Of a stretch of DNA of 64,000 nucleotides, positions 23,983-32,101 are shown one piece after another (position 1 is the first letter of the stretch; each line of letters starts with the position of its first letter). The DNA comes from Paenibacillus glycanilyticus (lineage in GTDB: Bacteria; Bacillota; Bacilli; Paenibacillales; Paenibacillaceae): the NCBI RefSeq assembly GCF_030161375.1, contig NZ_BSSQ01000016.1, forward strand, positions 124,001 to 188,000, in the 5' to 3' direction. Below the pieces are notes generated by a model. It was given only the letters and a program-made list of their open reading frames with translations, was not told the DNA's origin and searched no databases. The position numbers were made by a program, and so were the translations under genes.

Positions 23983-24750
23983 TTGGATTCAATCTGGCTG
24001 GAGTATGCATGGGCTTTACTGATCCTGATTGGATTGGAGGGCTTATTGTCAGCAGATAACGCACTTGTGCTTGCGGTTATTGCAAAGAATTTGCCGGAGG
24101 AACAGAAGAAAAGGGCGATCAACTACGGAATTATTATGGCGTTTGTGTTTCGGTTCGCCGCTCTTTTTGCGATATCCTTCATTGCAAACGTATGGCAGAT
24201 TCAGGCGATTGGTGCAGCGTATTTATTGTATCTGGGCTTAAAGCATATCATTCAGGCCCGTTTCGGCAAGAAAAACGAGGATGTTCATAAAGACGAGAAA
24301 CAAAAAGCCGGTTCAGGCTTCTGGCCAACCGTAAGCAAGATCGCAATCGCCGATCTCGCGTTTGCCATAGACTCTATTCTTGCGGCAGTCGCTCTTGCGC
24401 TTGGATTGCCGGACTCGCCGCTTCGCGAATTCGGCGGAATGGACGGTGGACAATTCCTGGTCGTCTTATTGGGCGGAATTGCAGGTCTTGTCTTGATCAA
24501 GTTTGCGGCAAGCTGGTTTGTGAAGCTGCTCGCGGAACGCCCGGCACTTGAGACAACGGCGTATGCGATCGTGGCTTGGGTAGGCGTTAAGCTTGCAGTC
24601 ATTACGTTAGCTCATGAAGACATTGGAGTGCTGGATCATCATTTCCCTCATAGCACCGGATGGACGATCGTCTTTTATGGCGTCCTGGTGGCTGTCGCTC
24701 TTCTCGGTTGGTTTGCGCCTACCAAGAAACCTCAGAAGGCCGAGGCTTAA
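23983..24750 (+). CDS. TerC-family integral membrane protein
   Basis: 255 residues starting at TTG 23983, chosen because GAGAGGGG lies 8 bases before it; the longer reading from ATG 23965 would place the start inside that site. Seven to eight helices are expected. The two family motifs with conserved membrane Asp residues are present: LEGLLSADNALVLAVIAKN and ADLAFAIDSILAAVALALG. Bacillus relatives (YkoY, MeeF) export manganese, for example to metalate secreted enzymes. No yybP-ykoY Mn riboswitch signature was seen in the 180-bp upstream region. Monocistronic, ending at a strong terminator. Confidence 0.88.
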   Translation: MDSIWLEYAWALLILIGLEGLLSADNALVLAVIAKNLPEEQKKRAINYGIIMAFVFRFAALFAISFIANVWQIQAIGAAYLLYLGLKHIIQARFGKKNEDVHKDEKQKAGSGFWPTVSKIAIADLAFAIDSILAAVALALGLPDSPLREFGGMDGGQFLVVLLGGIAGLVLIKFAASWFVKLLAERPALETTAYAIVAWVGVKLAVITLAHEDIGVLDHHFPHSTGWTIVFYGVLVAVALLGWFAPTKKPQKAEA

Positions 24751-24775
24751 CTTCCTTAAGATACGTCTTTCCAGA

Positions 24776-24812
24776 CAAGAGGCCGGTCCGCGTTAGCGGA
24801 TTCGGCCTCTTG
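24776..24812 (+). terminator. Intrinsic terminator of the TerC-like gene
   Basis: Outer 10-bp stem CAAGAGGCCG with CGGCCTCTTG and inner TCCGC/GCGGA stem. Confidence 0.85.
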
Positions 24813-24869
24813 AGGTTATTATAAGAGTAGTGATAATTAAATTTTGCTTGGAGAACAGGAAACGATCAA

Positions 24870-26432
24870 ATGACAGTTGAAAAAAAACAGCGTTACCGCT
24901 TTAGCGAAGCGCCGATCTGGGAGCTTCAGAGGGCGTATTATGAAGAGAAGGGCCTGAGTGCCTGGAACAATGACCAGGTGCCTCAATATATTACGAGCAA
25001 TCCGATGATTGGGGCGGCTTATGCGGAGATGTTGTTTGGCTTCCTGCAGGACCGGGCAGCCAAAGGCGAGCATGCCGAAACGGTAAATATCGTAGAGCTT
25101 GGAGCGGGAGCGGGCAGACTTGCTTTTCAGGTGCTGCATGAGTTATGCCAGCTAGTGGATTACGCGGGAATAGCGTTGCCGCCGTTCCGTTACGTCATGA
25201 CGGATCTTGCCGGGAGCAACGTGGAAGCATGGCGGAAGCATCCTGCCCTGCAAACTTATATCCAGCGGGGAATGGTTGATTTTGCGCGGTTTGATGCGGT
25301 TCAAGATACGGAACTAATCCTAGCTGAATCGGGAGAAACGATTAGCAAGGGTGATTTGCGGCAGCCCTTGGTGATTGTGGCGAATTATTTCTTTGACAGC
25401 ATTCCGCAAGAGCTGTTGTATGTGGGCGGCGGCCGCATCCACGAAGCCGATGTAATCGTGGAGTATCCGGAGCATAAGGATACGCTCACCACCTCGGATA
25501 TAGTGGCTGGAATCGCCATGAATTATGAGCTTCGGCATGCGCCGGAATATGAGGCGGATACCTATCCCTACCGCGAGATCATCACGTTATATCGGGAGCA
25601 ACTTGAAGACTCGCATATTTTATTCCCGGAAGCCGGGCTAGCATGTCTCGAGCGGTTGAATCAATTGTCCCAAGCGGGGTCCGTCTTGCTGACAGCGGAC
25701 AAAGGAGATCATTTGCTCGAGTACTGGCGGTTCTTGGATCCGCCGGAGCTGATCCTGCACGGGGGAAACAGCTTTTCGCTAACGGCTAACTATCATGCCA
25801 TTCAAGAAGTGCTGGAAGGACAAGGCGCTCTCGTCTTATTCCCTCCGCATCATTACGAGAACATCAATGTCGGCTGCATGCTCCATGTGGATTCGCCCCA
25901 GGACTATGTTCAAACCAAGCTCGCTTACCGCCGTTCCGTCGGCCGGTTTGGCCCGGATGATTTCTATAGCTTGAAATGGTGGATCGACGGCTACATTGAT
26001 CAGATGGGGCTGCGGCAAGTTTTGAGCTTCTGGCGCTTGGGCGGGTATGATGCGGAATTTTTCATGCAAAGCACAAAGCGGATCTCCGCTCTGCTTGAGG
26101 ATGCGCTGGACGAGGAGAAAGAAGATCTGGTGCGCGGAATTGAGCTCATGTGGTCGTCTTATTATGTGATGGAACAGCAATATGATTTGGCGCTTGAGGC
26201 CGGGCTGCTTCTGTTTGAAATGGAAAGGTATGGCGAATCCAAGCGGTTCCTCGAGATCTCGGTCGAGCAAGACCAAGAAGAGACGGTATCCACGGTTTAT
26301 TACTGCCTGGCGATATGCTGCTTTGATCTCGACCTGGAAGAGCAGGCCGTTGAATATTTGCGGCAATTAGTTCGACTCGAGCCCGATCATGATGAAGCTC
26401 TAGCGCTGCTAAGCAATTTTGATCCGGAATAG
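24870..26432 (+). CDS. SAM-dependent methyltransferase (MidA-like) with TPR-like C terminus
   Basis: 520 residues. The N-terminal two-thirds has a MidA/DUF185-type methyltransferase layout: an entry segment FSEAPIWELQRAYYEEKGLS and YITSNPMIGAAYAEM, the SAM motif IVELGAGAGRLAFQVLHEL, and a later VIVANYFFDSIPQELLYVGG strand-loop. The last 90 residues (DLALEAGLLLFEMERYGESK, then EQAVEYLRQLVRLEPDHDEA) form about two TPR helices. MidA enzymes methylate a mitochondrial complex I subunit in eukaryotes, but bacterial substrates are unknown. The gene stands alone. TPRs suggest a protein partner or substrate. Confidence 0.82.
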   Translation: MTVEKKQRYRFSEAPIWELQRAYYEEKGLSAWNNDQVPQYITSNPMIGAAYAEMLFGFLQDRAAKGEHAETVNIVELGAGAGRLAFQVLHELCQLVDYAGIALPPFRYVMTDLAGSNVEAWRKHPALQTYIQRGMVDFARFDAVQDTELILAESGETISKGDLRQPLVIVANYFFDSIPQELLYVGGGRIHEADVIVEYPEHKDTLTTSDIVAGIAMNYELRHAPEYEADTYPYREIITLYREQLEDSHILFPEAGLACLERLNQLSQAGSVLLTADKGDHLLEYWRFLDPPELILHGGNSFSLTANYHAIQEVLEGQGALVLFPPHHYENINVGCMLHVDSPQDYVQTKLAYRRSVGRFGPDDFYSLKWWIDGYIDQMGLRQVLSFWRLGGYDAEFFMQSTKRISALLEDALDEEKEDLVRGIELMWSSYYVMEQQYDLALEAGLLLFEMERYGESKRFLEISVEQDQEETVSTVYYCLAICCFDLDLEEQAVEYLRQLVRLEPDHDEALALLSNFDPE

Positions 26433-26442
26433 AATAGAAAAT

Positions 26443-26474
26443 AAGGCCAAGCAGGATTCAACCTGCCTGGCCTT
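26443..26474. terminator. Bidirectional intrinsic terminator
   Basis: Stem AAGGCC-A-GCAGG with CCTGC-C-TGGCCTT, one mismatch, T-run after; between convergent genes ending at 26432 and 26480. Confidence 0.88.
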
Positions 26475-26479
26475 TTTGC

Positions 26480-29116
26480 TTATTGCTCCTGCGTTCCTTG
26501 AGTTACGCCATGCACGTAAGTTTGCCAAGGCGTATCGAGCGCGCCTTGCCCCGGGTTATAGGTGAAGAAATATTCAACCGTATCCCCTGGCTGCACATTA
26601 TTGACCGGATAAGTATAATTGCCGTTTCCGGTTGCGGTCATCGCGACATTCAGCTGGGGACCGTTGTTGATTTTGTAATGCAGATCCGCAAAAGTCGCGC
26701 CGTTCACGTAAAACTGCAGATTATTGCCGGACTTCTTCAAGCCGCGCACCGCATCGCCGATGATGTAAACGACTGGCGGAGCCGGGACTACGGTAATCGT
26801 AGACACAGCGGTTTTATTGCCGTCCGCGGTAGTAGCGGTAACGGTTGCCGTACCCGCCGAGAGTCCCGTAACCAGGCCGCTAGCGTTAACCGAAGCGATG
26901 CTGCTGTTTGAAACGGACCAAGTTACATTTTTATTGGTCGCATTGGAAGAAGTAACGGAAGCGTTCAATTGCACGCTTTTGCCCACTTCTACCTGTGTTG
27001 CGGATGGAGTCACCGTTACCCCGGTAACCGGCTCGTTGACAGGCGTCGTACCGCCGTTTCCTTCTTTATATACGCGCACATAGTCCACTTGCATCGTTGC
27101 GGGGATATCGGAAGCATCCGGTGACAGACTGCCGTCGAAATACCCGCCGACAGCCAGATTCATAATAAGATAGAACGGCTTATCGAATGGCGCGTTCGGG
27201 TTGTTGGGCGCAGCAACGGAATACCATTGGCTGCGGCTAACCTTGAAGAAGAACTTGCCGTCTACGTACCACTTAATATTATCCTCTTCCCAAACCATGG
27301 AGTAGACATGATAGTCATTGGCGAAGGTCTGTCCTTCAGAGAAATGGTATTCGCCTGCGAGATATTTGTTCACCGGCCATTGTCCGCCGAAGTGAACGGC
27401 GCCGCTCGTCGTGCCCGGCAAACGTCCTTTGGCTTCCATAATATCAATCTCGCCGGAGGCCGCCCATGCGCCGTACTCGGAATCCTCCGGAAGCATCCAA
27501 AGCGCCGGCCATAAGCCGTTGCCTGTCGGCAGCTTAGCGCGAATGTCTACCCGGCCGTACTCAAGGGACAACTTGCCCTTTGTATTGATTTTGCCCGAAG
27601 AATAGGGAGCAACCCGCGTCGGATCCTGAGGGAAGGATTTCGGATCGCTAATCGCTTTCAGATTCAGATTGCCGCCTTGCACAAACACGTTTTGCGTGCT
27701 GCTTGTATAATGCTCCAGCTCCGCATTTCCCCAGCCCCAGCTATTCGGATCGTCCGTAATATAGTAGCCGGTCTCGTAATTCCATTTGCTCGTATCAAGC
27801 GCCGTCCCGTTAAATTCGTCCTGCCAGAAGAGATCCATGCCATCGATGGACGAATTGCTTGGCGTCCCGACCGTAATGTCTTCTTGGCCCGATACGTCCG
27901 GACGAGGGGCGTCCGGGTTGCCGATAAAGGTGTAGGTAACGTAGTTGCTGCCTACGCTACCGCCTGTTTGTCCGTTAAGCGGATAGCCAATCCTGATTTG
28001 CATATCGGTTTGTATCGGCTGGAACCAGAGTCCATAAATGTAATCCGCCCAGTAACCCCACTGATTGGCGTCGGACATGTTATTGTAGCCGTTGTTTGCG
28101 TAGACGAATTGACTTAGGCTGGAGTCGCTTAACGCAACCCATTGTCCGCCTACGTTAATCTGATACACAAACTTGCCAAGCTCGGTTCCGATAGCAGGCG
28201 TGCCGTCGATCTTTGGCAGCGGAATAGCGATCGAACCGTTCGTACCGGCCGTAAAGGTTGTTGTGCCGTCAAATGAGCTAAGCACATACGAATTTCTGGA
28301 CGGTTGGTTAAACACAATCGTATAGACGACGCTTGCGGAGGAGGTCTTGGATTCAAATTTGACGTTCACCGATTCGGTTACCGTAAACCAGAAGCCGCCG
28401 CCGCCTTCCGTAAATTGACCAAAGTTATTGTCGTAAATCCAGCCGCTTGCCGCATTGTTCTCAAGATCTGTCCATGTGCTGCTGTTAGCGGATTTAATGT
28501 ACACTTTCAAATCGTCCGCTACCGCCGCATAAGGAACCGCCGAATCGTTATTGAAGGTCGGATAGTTGATTCCCGCGCCTCCCGTATAACCCGCCGTAAT
28601 TTGAGTTCCTTGCTGTGGAGTCATGGAGGTAATCGTCTGCTTGTTGATGTTCTGGAATTGCAGGGTGTAGTTCAGCGTAACGCCGCTTGTCTTGGAATAA
28701 AGTTGAATCTCGGTCGTTTGGGAAACCATGAACCAATAGCCGTAGATGCCGCTGTCGCTCCAGTGCCCCCAATTCTGGTTGTAGACATAACCGCCGGCGC
28801 TGTCGATATCGACCCAGTTGCCGCCTGTCTTCACCTTCACGCCGATATCATCGGCAACATCGTTCCATGTCGCTGCGCCGCCGTTGAAGACCGGCATTAC
28901 AAAGCCGTAGCTGGCTGATCCTACGCCGGATTTCGAAATAACGGGACCGTCATTCGAAGAGAAATAAGTCATTGAGGTAACGCTGGTGCCGGCGGCTTCC
29001 GCCACTCGCGTCTTCGAATCCGGCATCAGGCTGATGCCGGCTGCCATGATCAAAGCCAGGAACAGAAGGAATACTTTCCGAGCATGCCGGGATGCCGGCC
29101 TATCAAAACCGTTCAT
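26480..29116 (-). CDS. Secreted multidomain GH16 beta-glucanase (laminarinase type)
   Basis: 878 residues from ATG 29116, with GGAGGA 5 bases ahead. A signal peptide (helix VFLLFLALIMAAGISL) is followed by three consecutive domains of about 105 residues (to about 400), each ending in an aromatic strand (GIYGYWFMV, GGGFWFTV, YIYGLWFQP). The GH16 catalytic domain follows (about 430-690), with catalytic motif GEIDIMEAKG: nucleophile Glu556, Asp558, acid/base Glu561. Then come a Big_2 Ig-like domain (VTGVTVTPSATQVEVGKSVQ) and a C-terminal beta-domain of about 90 residues (VEYFFTYNPGQG), probably carbohydrate binding. The ExDxxE form and WGWGNAELEHYT fit endo-beta-1,3-glucanases. It hydrolyses extracellular beta-1,3- or mixed-linkage glucan. 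Confidence 0.92.
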   Translation of the reverse strand: MNGFDRPASRHARKVFLLFLALIMAAGISLMPDSKTRVAEAAGTSVTSMTYFSSNDGPVISKSGVGSASYGFVMPVFNGGAATWNDVADDIGVKVKTGGNWVDIDSAGGYVYNQNWGHWSDSGIYGYWFMVSQTTEIQLYSKTSGVTLNYTLQFQNINKQTITSMTPQQGTQITAGYTGGAGINYPTFNNDSAVPYAAVADDLKVYIKSANSSTWTDLENNAASGWIYDNNFGQFTEGGGGFWFTVTESVNVKFESKTSSASVVYTIVFNQPSRNSYVLSSFDGTTTFTAGTNGSIAIPLPKIDGTPAIGTELGKFVYQINVGGQWVALSDSSLSQFVYANNGYNNMSDANQWGYWADYIYGLWFQPIQTDMQIRIGYPLNGQTGGSVGSNYVTYTFIGNPDAPRPDVSGQEDITVGTPSNSSIDGMDLFWQDEFNGTALDTSKWNYETGYYITDDPNSWGWGNAELEHYTSSTQNVFVQGGNLNLKAISDPKSFPQDPTRVAPYSSGKINTKGKLSLEYGRVDIRAKLPTGNGLWPALWMLPEDSEYGAWAASGEIDIMEAKGRLPGTTSGAVHFGGQWPVNKYLAGEYHFSEGQTFANDYHVYSMVWEEDNIKWYVDGKFFFKVSRSQWYSVAAPNNPNAPFDKPFYLIMNLAVGGYFDGSLSPDASDIPATMQVDYVRVYKEGNGGTTPVNEPVTGVTVTPSATQVEVGKSVQLNASVTSSNATNKNVTWSVSNSSIASVNASGLVTGLSAGTATVTATTADGNKTAVSTITVVPAPPVVYIIGDAVRGLKKSGNNLQFYVNGATFADLHYKINNGPQLNVAMTATGNGNYTYPVNNVQPGDTVEYFFTYNPGQGALDTPWQTYVHGVTQGTQEQ

Positions 29117-29138
29117 AATGATCCTCCAATACAAAAAT

Positions 29139-29213
29139 GGTGTTCCCCGCTAAAAAGCGGCTTCCCAAAGTGTTGCAAAACTTAAGGGAAACCGCTTTCA
29201 TGTTAGGGACACC
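29139..29213 (-). promoter_or_regulatory. Attenuator-like hairpin in the leader of the secreted GH16 gene
   Basis: Inner stem AAAGCGG (29154) with CCGCTTT (29192) plus TTCCC with GGGAA, 12 bp in all with one mismatch and a 19-base loop; on the minus strand it is followed by five Ts. An outer stem GGTGT-CCC pairs with GGG-ACACC. It lies 74 bases after the stop of the small GH16 gene and just before the large one, so it can act as that gene's terminator, as an attenuator for the next gene, or both. Confidence 0.65.
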
Positions 29214-29216
29214 ATC

Positions 29217-29244
29217 ATTGTATCGAAACCCGTATTCGACTGAA
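29217..29244 (-). promoter_or_regulatory. Possible promoter of the secreted GH16 gene
   Basis: On the minus strand, TTCAGT, 16-base spacer, TACAAT. The start would fall at the beginning of the attenuator-like hairpin. Weak -35 box. Confidence 0.35.
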
Positions 29245-29268
29245 AAGGCACATTATTTTTTGTTATAG

Positions 29269-29280
29269 CCCAATTTTTTG
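29269..29280 (-). promoter_or_regulatory. 12-base motif CAAAAAATTGGG, first copy
   Basis: Minus-strand CAAAAAATTGGG, just upstream of the secreted GH16 promoter region and next to the stop of the small GH16 gene. An identical plus-strand copy is at 30101-30112. Confidence 0.35.
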
Positions 29281-29285
29281 TCTTT

Positions 29286-30032
29286 TTACTGATACACCCA
29301 AATGCCGGACACCGTCATAACGGCTGGAAATGCATCGTTATCGATCGGTACGTTGTCAAACCAACCTCCTACTGCTAGATTAAGCACCAAATAGAAAGTT
29401 TTGTCGAACGGCGTAACGCCAGGCTCGAGACGCCTCTCGGCGAAGACATGCCCGTCGACCAGCCATTTCATGGAATGTTCCGTCCATTCTAGGCCGTAAT
29501 CATGATATTCCTCTATCGTACTGTCCTCGAACCGATACGAAAACTCCTCCGTAATTTTGTTCTCGCCCATATCTTTACCATGATGAAGCGTGCCAAAAAT
29601 ATGTTCCGGCAAACGTCCCTTCGCCTCCATGACGTCAATCTCTCCGGAAACCGGCCATTCGCCATGGGATTTGTCCTGCGGAAGCATCCAGATTGCCGGC
29701 CAGATGCCCTGTCCCGTCGGCAGCTTTGCCCTTACAATCAGCTTGCCATAGCAGAAGGAAAACAGATTCCTGGTATCAATGCGAGCGGAGGTATAGGCGA
29801 ATTGCCGTCCGTTCTCTTCAACCTGTTTGCGCCGCGCGCACAAATGGAGCCCGGAAGCATCCACATATAAGTTGTTCTCCAGATCGGTGTAGTACTGCTG
29901 CTCGTTGTTGCCCCAGCCCGGATAAATGGCATTGCCGTTGTCGTCAAGCAGGTCGTTGCCGATTCGTTTGTTCCACTGGCTTAAGTCGGTAGTGCCGTTC
30001 GTAAAATCCTGGTGCCATATTAATTGGTTCAT
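29286..30032 (-). CDS. GH16 glycoside hydrolase without signal peptide
   Basis: 248 residues; only the catalytic domain is present. Catalytic motif GEIDVMEAKG gives nucleophile Glu131, Asp133 and acid/base Glu136. LPTGQGIWPAIWMLPQD and GWGNNEQQYYTD are close to the large secreted enzyme encoded next to it, so the two are paralogues. The N terminus (MNQLIWHQDFTNGTTDLSQW) has no secretion signal, which points to the cytoplasm. It may trim imported beta-1,3-gluco-oligosaccharides delivered by the divergent ABC transporter. A minus-strand AGGGGGAG site precedes the start. Confidence 0.88.
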   Translation of the reverse strand: MNQLIWHQDFTNGTTDLSQWNKRIGNDLLDDNGNAIYPGWGNNEQQYYTDLENNLYVDASGLHLCARRKQVEENGRQFAYTSARIDTRNLFSFCYGKLIVRAKLPTGQGIWPAIWMLPQDKSHGEWPVSGEIDVMEAKGRLPEHIFGTLHHGKDMGENKITEEFSYRFEDSTIEEYHDYGLEWTEHSMKWLVDGHVFAERRLEPGVTPFDKTFYLVLNLAVGGWFDNVPIDNDAFPAVMTVSGIWVYQ

Positions 30033-30098
30033 CCCGAAAACTCCCCCTATCCTCAGATTAGCTTAAGCATACAAAGAAATTTAACCCGATCAACTAAA

Positions 30099-30112
30099 CC
30101 CAAAAAATTGGG
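30099..30112. promoter_or_regulatory. 14-bp palindrome containing the second CAAAAAATTGGG copy
   Basis: CCCAAAAAATTGGG is symmetric at its five outer pairs. It lies between the divergent small GH16 and ABC permease genes, a good place for an operator of the glucan locus. Function inferred. Confidence 0.4.
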
Positions 30113-30186
30113 ATAGAGTCAAAAATAGGTGACCTTTTATTTTTGGTGGCGTTTTCATACGATGAGAGGGAAAGGAGCGGTCATCA

Positions 30187-31098
30187 ATGTTTCAAGGGCG
30201 TATACGAATCTTCTTCCGGCAATGGCAACTGCAAAGCATGGTCATTCCGGGAATCGTGTGGATGCTTATCTTTTGTTACATTCCTATGTTTTGGCTCATC
30301 ATTGCGTTTATGGACTACAGCATTGCGAAACCTTTGTTCGAGTCGCCTTTTATTGGACTGAAGTACTTTGAGGAGTTTGCGACGGACGACCGGTTCTGGC
30401 GTTCAATCCGCAATACGCTTGGGATGAGCAGCATTAAGCTGGTGCTTGGCTTTGCGATTCCGATTGTGTTTGCCCTGCTGCTTAACGAAATAAGAAGTCT
30501 CCGGTTTAAGCGGACGGTGCAGACCATATCTTATTTGCCGCATTTTATCGCCTGGACGATCTTTGGCGGCATAATGCTGAACTGGCTTGGCGAAGGCGGC
30601 GTCATCAATCAGCTCATGATGGGGCTTGGTCTGCAAGACCGGGATATATTGTTCAACAGCGAACCGAAGTATTTCTGGTGGATTACCTTTTTCTCCGATG
30701 TTCTGAAGGAAACCGGGTGGAGCGCGATTATTTATATCGCGGCGATTGCCGGCATTGATCCGGCGCTTTACGAAGCGGCTGAGCTGGATGGGGCTAACCG
30801 CTGGCAGCGGATGTGGCATATTACGGTTCAGAGCATACGGCCAACGATTGCGATTTTGTTCATTCTCGCTGTAGCGGGTATTCTGGGCAGTAATTTCGAT
30901 CAGATCTTTATGCTGAAAAACAACATGAACCTGCAGATGGCGGAGAGCCTGGATCTGTACATTTACAATATGGGCCTTGTGTCCGGCCGGCATTCCTTCT
31001 CGACAGCTGTCCTGTTCGCCCGTTCCATCGTGGCGCTGATTTTGCTCTTCATGGCCAACTATGCGTCCAAGAAGCTAAGCGGTGACGGGATATTTTGA
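30187..31098 (+). CDS. Sugar ABC transporter permease, LplB type
   Basis: 303 residues, ATG after GGGAAAGGAG. Six helices of the BPD_transp_1 type; the cytoplasmic coupling loop is EAAELDGANRWQRMWHITVQ, the canonical EAA-G motif. The N-terminal segment QSMVIPGIVWMLIFCYIPMF is typical of LplB-like permeases of polysaccharide/oligosaccharide importers in Paenibacillus. It pairs with the YtcP-type permease that follows. No ATPase gene is in the operon, so a shared MsmX-type ATPase encoded elsewhere is expected. Confidence 0.9.
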   Translation: MFQGRIRIFFRQWQLQSMVIPGIVWMLIFCYIPMFWLIIAFMDYSIAKPLFESPFIGLKYFEEFATDDRFWRSIRNTLGMSSIKLVLGFAIPIVFALLLNEIRSLRFKRTVQTISYLPHFIAWTIFGGIMLNWLGEGGVINQLMMGLGLQDRDILFNSEPKYFWWITFFSDVLKETGWSAIIYIAAIAGIDPALYEAAELDGANRWQRMWHITVQSIRPTIAILFILAVAGILGSNFDQIFMLKNNMNLQMAESLDLYIYNMGLVSGRHSFSTAVLFARSIVALILLFMANYASKKLSGDGIF

Positions 31099-31121
31099 TA
31101 ACAAAAGGTGAGGGCAGAAAT

Positions 31122-32006
31122 ATGGAAAAGCGCAGTGGATTGCGGCGCATCGGCGTGTTTGAAGTCATGAATGCGCTGCTAATGCTGGCCGTATGTTTTA
31201 TGACGCTGTACCCGATGTGGTTTGTGCTGGTGAACTCGCTGAATGCGCCGGAGTATGCCACGCTTGGAACGGCCAACTGGTTTCCGAAAGCGATTTCGTT
31301 TGAGAGCTACCGGGTCGTGTTTAACAACGATAATCTGATGAACGGTTTTTACATTACGACGCTTCGTACAGTCATAGGAACGGCTGTGCACGTGTTGTTT
31401 ACCGCTATTATCGCCTACGGGCTTAGCAAAACCAACCTGATCGGACGCAAGGTGTACATGAAGATCGCCTTGATTACGATGCTGTTCTCCGGCGGACTTA
31501 TTCCAACGTTTATTCTAATGACAAAGCTTGGCTTATACGACAACTTCCTGGTGTTTATTATCCCGGCGATGTATACGTTTTTTGATATGGTCATCTTTAT
31601 GAGCTTCTTCCGCACCATTCCCGATAGCCTGGAGGAGTCCGCCAAGGTCGATGGCGCATCGGATTACGGGGTGCTGTTCAAGATCGTCCTGCCAAACAGC
31701 ATGGCGGTTATCGCTACGATCGCGCTTTTCTCAGCCGTCTACCATTGGAACGACTATTATCAAGGCGTATTATACATTCGTTCGCAAGATATTGTGCCTC
31801 TGCAAACCATGTTGTTCAAGATCATTGCGGAGAACTCCATGACCTTCATGCAGCAGCAAGCGATGGCGCAATTTGGAGCCAGACTGCCGGCTAACTCGAT
31901 CAAGTTTGCTTCCATGATGGTGGCCACGCTGCCGATTCTGCTCTTCTATCCGTTTATTCAACGTTATTTGGTCAAAGGCGTTATGATTGGCGCGATTAAA
32001 GGTTGA
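31122..32006 (+). CDS. Sugar ABC transporter permease, YtcP type
   Basis: 294 residues from ATG 31122, with AAAGGTGAGG ahead; the open frame reaches back to TTG 31095, overlapping the previous gene, with no site. Motifs: FMTLYPMWFVLVNSLNAPEY near the N terminus, the coupling loop EESAKVDGASDYGVLFKIVL, and the C-terminal RYLVKGVMIGAIKG, which is the standard ending of YtcP/CUT1 permeases. It forms the heterodimeric channel with the LplB-type permease. Confidence 0.9.
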   Translation: MEKRSGLRRIGVFEVMNALLMLAVCFMTLYPMWFVLVNSLNAPEYATLGTANWFPKAISFESYRVVFNNDNLMNGFYITTLRTVIGTAVHVLFTAIIAYGLSKTNLIGRKVYMKIALITMLFSGGLIPTFILMTKLGLYDNFLVFIIPAMYTFFDMVIFMSFFRTIPDSLEESAKVDGASDYGVLFKIVLPNSMAVIATIALFSAVYHWNDYYQGVLYIRSQDIVPLQTMLFKIIAENSMTFMQQQAMAQFGARLPANSIKFASMMVATLPILLFYPFIQRYLVKGVMIGAIKG

Positions 32007-32101
32007 TCTTCATATGGCTTGCTCCCTCCCAGAAGCAAAACATGTGATTTCAATAGATAAAAAATAAGAGACAATAGGGGTAACGAAAGGATGATTATAA
32101 G

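Noticed and set aside
29139..29213. LicT-type RAT sequence in the GH16 leader
   Set aside because: The stem does not carry the RAT consensus and no BglG-family gene is near.
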